NCBI GenBank assembly: GCA_035506575.1 | Contig: DATJPD010000127.1 | Location: 1 to 11,653, forward strand | Direction of reading: 5' to 3' | DNA length: 11,653 nucleotides | Source of the DNA: DATJPD01 sp035506575 | GTDB taxonomy: Bacteria > Pseudomonadota > Alphaproteobacteria > CACIAM-22H2 | In this document: positions 1-6,000 of the stretch, piece after piece | Position numbering within the stretch: the first letter of the stretch is position 1 | How the letters are laid out: every line of letters begins with the position of its first letter | Made by a program: the position numbers and the translations under genes | Notes under the pieces: model-generated | Databases searched by the model: none | Seen by the model: the letters and a program-made list of their open reading frames with translations, nothing else | What the model was told of the DNA's origin: nothing

Positions 1-165
1 TGGGCCTACGCCAAAGCCTACGACACCTCACGCCAACGAGCCGCCGAACTGCCGGCCTGGATGCATCGCTACAACTGGCATCGTCCTCATGGCAGTATCG
101 ATGACCAGCCGCCTATCAGCAGACTCGGTCTCGCCGGGAACAACCTGTTGAGGCTCCACACCTAG
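1..165 (+). mobile_element. IS481-family transposase, C-terminal fragment (runs off window start)
   Basis: The frame is open from base 1 to TAG at 163-165 and gives the last 54 residues of a DDE transposase. It reads WAYAKAYDTS near the start, then YNWHRPHGSI and finally GNNLLRLHT. The W-Y-x-x-A-Y, YNWHRPH and PPISRL...NNLL blocks are typical of the C-terminal end of IS481-type integrase-core transposases, so the 3' end looks complete. The 5' part, including most of the catalytic domain, is outside the window. The stop overlaps the convergent msrB stop in the tetranucleotide CTAG (162-165), leaving no space for a terminal inverted repeat beyond the gene. The element may therefore have lost this end or have ended at the msrB terminus. 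Whether the gene is intact cannot be judged from this piece. Confidence 0.85.
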
Positions 166-659
166 GCGACCGCCGGCTTGAAGACCAGGGCGACGCCGTT
201 CATGCAGTAGCGCAAGCCCGTCGGCTTTGGGCCGTCGTCGAACACGTGCCCGAGATGGCCGCCGCAGCGCGCGCAAGCGACGGCCGTGCGCACCATGAAG
301 AACGAGGTGTCACGGGTGGTGACGATCACCTTCGGGCTCAACGGCGCCCAGAAGCTCGGCCACCCGGTGCCGCTCTCGAACTTCGTGCTCGACGAAAAGA
401 CGTCGAGGCTGCAGCCGGCACAGGCGAAATTACCCCGCCGGTGCTCGTTGAGGAGCGGGCTCGTGAACGGCCGCTCCGTCCCCTCCTGGCGCAGCACGGC
501 GTATTGCTCAGGGCTCAACAGCTTGTGCCATTCGGCATCGCTGTGCGTCACCTCGAACGTCTCGGCGGCGCGGCTTCCGGCCATGGCCCATGCGGCGCCA
601 AGGCCGACCGCCACACCGGCGGCCCCGCCCTTCAGAAGAAGTACTCGACGGCTGATCAT
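162..659 (-). CDS. msrB: Peptide-methionine (R)-S-oxide reductase MsrB, with Tat-like leader
   Basis: This enzyme reduces methionine-R-sulfoxide in oxidised proteins. The 165-residue product has the MsrB fold signatures: SGTGWPSF near residues 96-103, HLGHVF at 135-140, and RYCMNG with catalytic Cys152. Two CxxC pairs (Cys80/Cys83 and Cys129/Cys132) are the usual structural zinc site. The N-terminus SRRVLLLKGG, followed by a hydrophobic Ala/Gly stretch to about residue 28, looks like a twin-arginine leader, so the enzyme is probably exported to repair periplasmic proteins. The family's common recycling Cys position before the SGTGWP block is Ser here, so regeneration may rely directly on an external reductant. 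The start has a strong ribosome site, AGGAGGT, 5 bases upstream. The gene lies 101 bp downstream of the arsenic operon on the same strand and could be a distal member or independent. Family assignment is secure; export is inferred. Confidence 0.93.
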   Translation of the reverse strand: MISRRVLLLKGGAAGVAVGLGAAWAMAGSRAAETFEVTHSDAEWHKLLSPEQYAVLRQEGTERPFTSPLLNEHRRGNFACAGCSLDVFSSSTKFESGTGWPSFWAPLSPKVIVTTRDTSFFMVRTAVACARCGGHLGHVFDDGPKPTGLRYCMNGVALVFKPAVA

Positions 660-664
660 GGCCT

Positions 665-671
665 ACCTCCT
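665..671 (-). promoter_or_regulatory. Ribosome binding site of msrB
   Basis: AGGAGGT read on the minus strand lies 5 bases before the ATG at 659. This near-perfect Shine-Dalgarno fixes the start and keeps the full Tat-like leader. It also shows that msrB can be translated independently of the upstream channel gene. Confidence 0.75.
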
Positions 672-760
672 GAACGCGCCTCAGAATGGGATTGTACTCC
701 CTTATACGCGCGAGGCCCCTCTCAGGTTACATGCGACGCCGCCCTCACGGATAGTTGAGG

Positions 761-1423
761 TTAAGCCTCGGCCGCCAGCCAGCGGCTGAACGCGATCGCC
801 GCAAGAGCCCCGAGCAGTTGCGATGCGATGAATGCCGGTACGTGCGCCGGACTGATGCCGGCAAACGTGTCGGTGAGGGCGCGCGCGATGGTCACGGCCG
901 GATTGGCGAAGGAGGTGGACGAGGTGAACCAGTAGGCGGCGGTGATATACGCCGCGACCGCGGCCGGCAGCCTCTCCGGAAACGAGCGCACTCCGCTTTC
1001 GATCAGCAGGACCAGGCCGAACGTGGCGACGAATTCGCCGGCCCATTGCCCGATCCCATCTCGCGCATGGACCGATGCCTGGAGGATCGGCAGGCCGAAC
1101 ATCAGATGCGCGATCCACACGCCGGCGATAGCGCCCGCGACTTGCGCTGCGATGAAGGGCAGGAGGGTCCCGGTTGGCATGTCGCCGGCCAGCGTTCTTG
1201 CGAGACTGACGACCGGGTTGAAGTGCGCGCCGGAGACCGGTGCGAACGTGATGATCAGGGCAAACAAGGCGCAGCCGGTCGCGATAGCGTTGGCCAGCAG
1301 GGCCACGGCAGCGTTTCCCGCCGCCAGACGCTCGGCCATGATGCCGGAGCCGACCACGGCCGCGAGCAGAAGGCCCGTGCCGGCGGCCTCGGCAGCGGCA
1401 CGGCGGGACAGGGGGGGTGTCAT
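761..1423 (-). CDS. aqpS: MIP-family channel, AqpS-like arsenite channel of the ars operon
   Basis: The 220-residue, strongly hydrophobic protein has the two half-repeats of aquaporins and aquaglyceroporins. The first pore loop is SGAHFNPVVS (NPV at 69-71) and the second is SFANPAVTIA (NPA at 174-176). About six membrane segments can be drawn, and the length fits the family. Position is the main functional clue: it is the last gene of arsR-arsI-arsC-aqpS, 13 bp after arsC, and no ArsB or Acr3 exporter is present. In Sinorhizobium meliloti the AqpS channel in an ars operon carries As(III) made by ArsC out by downhill diffusion, and I infer the same role here. Unusually, the first motif is NPV rather than NPA. 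The second NPA is followed by Val instead of the Arg that normally forms the selectivity filter, predicting a wider, less water-selective pore. No clear Shine-Dalgarno is seen, so translation is probably coupled to arsC. Confidence 0.85.
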   Translation of the reverse strand: MTPPLSRRAAAEAAGTGLLLAAVVGSGIMAERLAAGNAAVALLANAIATGCALFALIITFAPVSGAHFNPVVSLARTLAGDMPTGTLLPFIAAQVAGAIAGVWIAHLMFGLPILQASVHARDGIGQWAGEFVATFGLVLLIESGVRSFPERLPAAVAAYITAAYWFTSSTSFANPAVTIARALTDTFAGISPAHVPAFIASQLLGALAAIAFSRWLAAEA

Positions 1424-1436
1424 GCGTGCGCTGGAG

Positions 1437-1937
1437 TCACGCGTCCGTCCTGCGGCCGATACCGTCGACTTCGCGCTTGATGGCCAGCCGGTCGAGCTTG
1501 TCGAACGGCAGGGCCGTGAACAGCTTGATGCGGGCTTCCAGCCGGTGCATCGCGTCGCGGAATGCCGCCATGCGCTGGTTCTCGTTGCCGAGGGCGGCCG
1601 CCGGGTCGGGTACGCCCCAATGCGCGGTGACCGGATTGCCCGGCCAGATCGGACAGGTCTCGCCGGCGGCCTGATCGCAGACGGTGAACACGAAATCCAT
1701 CACCGGTGCACCCGGCTTGGCGAACTCGTCCCAGCTCTTCGAGCGCAAGCCGGCCGTCGGCAGCCCTCGTGACTGGAGCAGGCTCAAGGTCAACGGATGC
1801 ACCTCGCCCTTGGGAAAGCTTCCGGCGCTGTAGGCCTGGAACTTGTCCTTGCCCCAGTGGTTGAGCAGGACCTCGGCGAGGACGCTCCGCGCCGAGTTCC
1901 CCGTGCACAGGAAGAGGACGTTGTAGGTCTTCGTCAT
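1437..1937 (-). CDS. arsC: Arsenate reductase ArsC, LMW-PTP (thioredoxin-coupled) type
   Basis: This cytoplasmic enzyme reduces As(V) to As(III). The 166-residue protein begins with the low-molecular-weight phosphatase fold: beta strand NVLFL, then the P-loop CTGNSARS with nucleophile Cys11 and Arg17. The downstream redox pair Cys87 and Cys95 (FTVCDQ...ETCPIW) matches the three-cysteine relay of thioredoxin-linked ArsC of the Staphylococcus pI258 type. The family aspartate is in WGVPDP (Asp111). The C-terminal ~25 residues after ALPFDKLDRL are a common extension in proteobacterial versions. It lies 6 bp after arsI and 13 bp before the channel gene in one operon. Its product As(III) would leave through the neighbouring channel. 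The glutaredoxin-type ArsC family is unrelated and excluded by the CX5R motif. Confidence 0.93.
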   Translation of the reverse strand: MTKTYNVLFLCTGNSARSVLAEVLLNHWGKDKFQAYSAGSFPKGEVHPLTLSLLQSRGLPTAGLRSKSWDEFAKPGAPVMDFVFTVCDQAAGETCPIWPGNPVTAHWGVPDPAAALGNENQRMAAFRDAMHRLEARIKLFTALPFDKLDRLAIKREVDGIGRRTDA

Positions 1938-1943
1938 GCCGGC

Positions 1944-2429
1944 TCAGCCGCACCCGCACTTGGCGGCCGGCTTGGGGGCTGCCGCGAGCGCCGCCGGATT
2001 TGGCCCACAGCACGCCTCGGCCGTGACCTCTTCGAGCCGTGACACCGCGCCGCTGCGGCCGTAGACCGTGGACTCGCCATGCGTCAGGAACGTCTCCCAC
2101 GCGACATTCTGCGGGTCGCTCACCCATTGCTTGTCCGACTGCGCGTAGCAGCACGTGGTGCCTTTCTCCTCCAGGACCGGCCGCTCGGCGCGTTCCAGCC
2201 TGCCGAAGATGTCCGTGAGCTCGTCCTCGTCCTCGGCCTGGATGCCGAGATGCTGCACACCCGGCTTGCCGCCGCGCTGGGAGATCGCGAAATTGACGCG
2301 CGGGTCCTCCAGCATCCACTTCGCATAGTCCGGCTTGTGCACGGTCGGCTCGACACCGAACAGGGTCGAATAGAAGCGCACGGACTGCGCGAGGTCCTCC
2401 ACCGCGACATGGACGTGAAAGCGTGTCAT
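1944..2429 (-). CDS. arsI: ArsI/CadI-family VOC metalloenzyme, probable organoarsenical C-As lyase
   Basis: The 161-residue protein has the vicinal-oxygen-chelate (glyoxalase/extradiol dioxygenase) fold. It begins RFHVHVAVEDL and continues with VQHLGIQ (His60) and WETFLT (Glu112). The N-terminal His, His60 and Glu112 are the expected Fe(II) ligands. The vicinal cysteines Cys93-Cys94 in TTCCYAQSDKQW are the signature of ArsI, where they bind trivalent methyl- or aryl-arsenicals. ArsI enzymes use O2 to cleave the carbon-arsenic bond, turning MAs(III) into As(III). The related CadI name refers to cadmium induction in mycobacteria, but the ars context favours ArsI. The C-terminus adds a tail with Cys140-Cys141 and Cys158/Cys160. 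The start overlaps the arsR stop by ATGA (2426-2429), showing translational coupling, and has an excellent ribosome site. Family call strong; exact substrate inferred. Confidence 0.88.
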   Translation of the reverse strand: MTRFHVHVAVEDLAQSVRFYSTLFGVEPTVHKPDYAKWMLEDPRVNFAISQRGGKPGVQHLGIQAEDEDELTDIFGRLERAERPVLEEKGTTCCYAQSDKQWVSDPQNVAWETFLTHGESTVYGRSGAVSRLEEVTAEACCGPNPAALAAAPKPAAKCGCG

Positions 2430-2785
2430 GCGGATCTCCTTCGGGGTGAACGCGGTTCGGTGATTGCAGTCTTGCAGACGGGGGCACAGCCGGCGGCGGC
2501 GCCGCTGCCGCAGCAGTTATCGGTGAGGTACGCGATGAGGCCGTTCATCGCCGCGAAATCGGCGGCGTAGATCAGCTGCCGGCCGAGCCGGCGCTGGGTC
2601 ACGAGCCCCGCGTGCAACAGCTGCTGCAGATGGAAGGTGAGCGAGGAGGGCGGCACCTTCAGCCGGTCGGCGATCAGGCCCGCCGGCAGACCGTCGGGCC
2701 CGCGCTCGACCAGCATGCGGAAGATCGCCAGCCGATGATCGTGCGCGATGGCACCCAATGCCGCGACCACCCTATCCGGCTTCAT
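2426..2785 (-). CDS. arsR: ArsR-family arsenic-responsive repressor
   Basis: The 119-residue protein is a small winged-helix SmtB/ArsR repressor: DHRLAIFRMLVERG (helices 1-2), then the recognition region LKVPPSSLTFHLQQLLHAGL near 42-61 and the beta wing QRRLGRQLIYAA. The usual alpha3 CVC metal site of plasmid ArsR is absent. Instead a C-terminal cluster, Cys91-Cys92, Cys100 and Cys104, resembles the C-terminal cysteine sites of Acidithiobacillus-type ArsR. It heads the operon, and two matching inverted repeats flank its promoter, so it very probably represses itself and the three genes behind it until trivalent arsenic binds. The start has GGAGGG just upstream, and the stop overlaps the arsI start. 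ArsR function is strongly supported; the preferred inducer, inorganic As(III) or methylarsenite, cannot be read from sequence. Confidence 0.92.
   Translation of the reverse strand: MKPDRVVAALGAIAHDHRLAIFRMLVERGPDGLPAGLIADRLKVPPSSLTFHLQQLLHAGLVTQRRLGRQLIYAADFAAMNGLIAYLTDNCCGSGAAAGCAPVCKTAITEPRSPRRRSA
2434..2441 (-). promoter_or_regulatory. Ribosome binding site of arsI inside arsR
   Basis: AAGGAGAT read on the minus strand lies inside the arsR 3' end, 4 bases before the ATG at 2429. With the ATGA overlap it supports both re-initiation and strong independent loading at arsI. Confidence 0.7.
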
Positions 2786-2798
2786 CGCACCCTCCGAT

Positions 2799-2818
2799 AT
2801 TTCGACTAATATCGAAAT
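2799..2818 (-). promoter_or_regulatory. Probable ArsR operator 1 (proximal)
   Basis: A perfect 7-bp inverted repeat, ATTTCGA-N6-TCGAAAT, sits 13 bases upstream of the arsR start. It overlaps the -10 hexamer and the expected transcription start. A second, offset palindrome, GATATT-N6-AATATC (2796-2813), is interleaved with it. Size, position and symmetry fit an ArsR dimer site, and binding here would block the promoter. Assignment rests on symmetry and on the second related copy at 2848. Confidence 0.75.
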
Positions 2819-2843
2819 TATAGCGGGGACGGACGAGGGTCAA
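2817..2843 (-). promoter_or_regulatory. Sigma70-like promoter of the ars operon
   Basis: Read on the minus strand, TTGACC (2843-2838) serves as -35 and TATAAT (2822-2817) as -10, separated by 15 bp, slightly short of the usual 17. A start near 2810 would give a leader of about 24 bases carrying GGAGGG before arsR. The hexamers are good matches in otherwise GC-rich DNA and lie exactly between the two operator copies. Confidence 0.65.
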
Positions 2844-2847
2844 GGAC

Positions 2848-2867
2848 ATTTCGAGAAAAATCGAAGG
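2848..2867 (-). promoter_or_regulatory. Probable ArsR operator 2 (distal)
   Basis: ATTTCGA-N6-TCGAAGG repeats the first operator with the same 6-bp spacing. The left arm is identical and 5 of 7 bases of the right arm match. It starts 49 bp from operator 1 and ends just upstream of the -35 hexamer. The equal spacer and the position make chance less likely, though the right arm is imperfect. Confidence 0.6.
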
Positions 2868-3057
2868 GACAGGGCGGGCTGCGGCTTGCATAGAGCCTGT
2901 CACGGGCCTCGCATACCCATGCAGGGGGGCCTCGGGGAAAACCCTCAGAGCCGACCCGGAAATTACCGATATGCTCGCCAAAGTAGCTAAGCCGCTTGCG
3001 CTGCGGTAACCCGGCCGTATCTTGCCACCCAACCACGTTCATTCTCGAGGCGGTACA
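2868..3057. other. Intergenic region between the divergent ars operon and the hybrid kinase gene
   Basis: No gene is seen here. A weak plus-strand promoter can be drawn: TTGCGC at 2996-3001 and TATCTT at 3018-3023 with a 16-bp spacer, placing a start near 3030. This is low confidence. GAGG at 3047-3050 is the likely ribosome site of the kinase gene, 7 bases before TTG at 3058. No operator copy like those at 2799 and 2848 is seen in the kinase-proximal half. Confidence 0.4.
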
Positions 3058-6000
3058 TTGGGCGGCGTCATCGGTATCCGGGGCGCGCCGGCATCGTTTC
3101 CGGCCGGCGGCGGGGAGATGGGTGCGCTGATCCGTGCGACCGACTGGTCGCGAACGCCGATCGGCCCCGTCGAAGGATGGTCGCCCGCGTTGCGGATGAT
3201 GGTCAGTTTCCTGCTGGCCAACCGCTTTCCGCTGCTGCTGTGGTGGGGACCGGACTACGCGCAGATTTATAACGACCCATACCGGCCGGTCCTGGGTGCC
3301 AAACACCCGCGGTCGATGGGTCAGCCCTGCCGCGAGTGCTGGGCCGAGATCTGGCACATCCTGAAACCGCTGATCGATGCCCCCTTCACGGGCGGGCCGG
3401 CGACCTGGATGGATGACATCCCGCTCGAACTGAACCGCCACGGGTTCGTGGAGGAAACGCATTTCACGATCGCCTACAGCCCGGTGCCTGACGACACGGC
3501 GCCGCGTGGCATCGGCGGCGTGCTCGCGACCGTCCACGAGATCACCGCGAAGGTCGTCGGCGAGCGCCGCGTCGCGGCACTGCGCGACCTCGGCGCGCGT
3601 GCGGCCGAGGCGAAAACCGCCGAAGAAGCATGCGCCATCGCCGCGCAGACCCTGGGCGCCCACGCCAAGGACGTGCCGTTCGCGCTGCTCTATCTCATCG
3701 ACGCCGACCGCAAGACCGCGCGCCTCGCCGGTGCGGCGGGCGTCAGCGCCGGCCATCCGATCGGCCCGCCCACCGTGGTCCTCGACGACACGACGGGAGC
3801 TGGCTGGCCGCTGGCTGAAGCGGTGCGGCGGGAGGCGATGGTCGTGGTCGACGACCTTGGGGCCCGGTTCGACCGTGTGCCGTCCGGCCCGTGGGCCGAT
3901 CCGCCGCGCGAGGCGGTCGTCGTCCCGGTACGCTCCAACACGGCACACCACCTCGCCGGCTTGCTCGTCGCCGGCGTGAGCCCGCGCCTGAAGTTTGATG
4001 AGCTCTATCGCAGCTTCTTCGAGCTCATGGCGGGACAGATCGCCACCAGCATCGCCAACGCGCGCGCTTATGAAGAGGAGCGCCGGCGCGCCGAGGCGCT
4101 GGCCGAGATCGATCGCGCCAAGACGGTGTTTTTCAGCAATGTCAGCCACGAATTCCGCACGCCCCTGACCCTTTTGCTGGGGCCCCTCGAGGATCTGCTC
4201 GATGCGAGCCAGTCTCGCCTGTCCGCCGAACAGCGCCAGGAGCTGGATCTCGCGCACCGCAATGCGCTGCGTCTCTTGAAGCTCGTCAACACGCTGCTCG
4301 ATTTTTCGCGCATCGAGGCCGGGCGCATCGAGGCGAGCTTCGAGCCGACCGATCTTGCGGCCTACACGGCCGAGCTTGCGAGCGCGTTCCGTTCCGCGGT
4401 CGAGAAGGCGGACGTGCGTTTGATCGTCGACTGCCCGCCCGTCGCAGCAACTGTCTACGTCGACCGTGACATGTGGGAGAAGATCGTCCTCAATCTCCTC
4501 TCGAACGCATTCAAGTTCACGCTCGAGGGCGAGATCGAGGTTCGCGTCTGCGGGGAAGGCGAGGCGGCCGTTCTTACTGTCCGCGACACCGGAACGGGAA
4601 TTCCGGAGGATGAGCAGACGCGCATCTTTCAGCGCTTCCACCGCGTCCGCGGCGCGCGCTCGCGCACGCACGAAGGGACGGGTATCGGTCTCGCGCTGGT
4701 GCAGGAGCTGGTACGGCTGCATGGCGGGACGATCACGGTCGACAGCGCACCGGGCCGGGGCAGTCTTTTTACCGTTCGCCTGCCGACCGGGCATGCTCAT
4801 TTGCCGCAGGACCGCATCAACGCCGCTCGTTCCCTCGCCGCGACGGCGGTGGGTGCGCGCCCCTTCGTCGAGGAAGCTTTGCGCTGGCTCGACGGAGCCG
4901 AGGCGCAGCCGCCGGCTGATATCCTGCCCGACAAGTCGCCGCTCCTGCACGAAGCCCCGGCCGCCGGCCGCGCGGGTGTTCTGCTCGTCGACGACAATGC
5001 CGACATGCGGGAGTACCTGCGGCGCCTCATGGAGGCGAGGTACGACGTCGCGGTCGCCGCCGATGGCGAGGAGGCCCTGAAGGCGATCCGCGCGCGGCGC
5101 CCGGACCTCGTGGTGACGGACGTGATGATGCCCGGCCTCGACGGCTTCGGCCTGCTGCGCGCTATCCGCGGCGACGAGACGCTGCGCGACCTGCCGGTCA
5201 TCCTGCTGTCCGCCCGGGCCGGCGAGGAAGCCGGCCTCGAAGGGCTGGCGGCCGGGGCCGACGATTACCTGGTGAAGCCGTTCAGCGCCCGCGAGCTTCT
5301 GGCGCGCGTGCGGGCAAATCTCGAGACGGCGCGCATCCGCCGGGAATCGGCCGAGCTGCTCGAGAGCCGTGCCGCCGAACGCGCCAAGCAGCTCGTGGCG
5401 ATGACGGTACGCGCGGAGGACACGGAGCGCCGCTTCCGCCTGCTCGTGGACGCCGTCACGGACTACGCGATCTTCATGCTCGACGCGGGCGGACGGGTGG
5501 TGAACTGGAACCCCGGCGCACAGCGCATCAAGGGCTATACCGCCGCCGAAATCACCGGTCAGCATTTCTCGCGCTTTTACAGCGCCGAGGATGTGGCGAT
5601 GGGCGTGCCGGAGAGGATGCTCCGGACCGCCATCGAACAAGGGCGCGCCGAGGCCGAAGGCTGGCGCGTACGGAAGGACGGAAGCCGCTTCTGGGCCAGC
5701 GTGGTGATCAGCGCCATCCGGGATGCGGACGGCCAGCTGATCGGGTTCGCCAAGGTCACGCGCGACTTGACCGAGCGCCGCGCCGCCGAAGAGCGCCTGC
5801 GGCAGGCACAGAAGATGGAGGCGATCGGTCAGCTCACCGGGGGTGTGGCGCATGATTTCAACAATCTGCTGGCCGTCATCTCGGGCAATTTCGAGGCGCT
5901 GCAGCGGCGTCTCACGAAGCCGTCGGATGCCGAACTGCAGCGCTACGTGACGGCGGGATTGCGCGGGGCGGAGCGGGCGGCCGGGCTGACCCACCGCCTT

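Noticed and set aside
691..729. Possible promoter of msrB (TACAAT or TATAAG on the minus strand)
   Set aside because: No acceptable -35 hexamer was found at the proper distance from either candidate.
755..1480. Plus-strand open frames opposite the channel and arsC
   Set aside because: Translations are low-complexity and Arg/Gly/Gln-rich with no family match I recognise; the minus strand has clear pore and P-loop motifs.
2818..5994. Very long open frame on the minus strand opposite the kinase gene
   Set aside because: It lies antisense to a gene with complete conserved kinase and receiver motifs. Its translation is rich in Arg/Ala/Gly with no recognisable domain, as expected from codon bias in GC-rich DNA.
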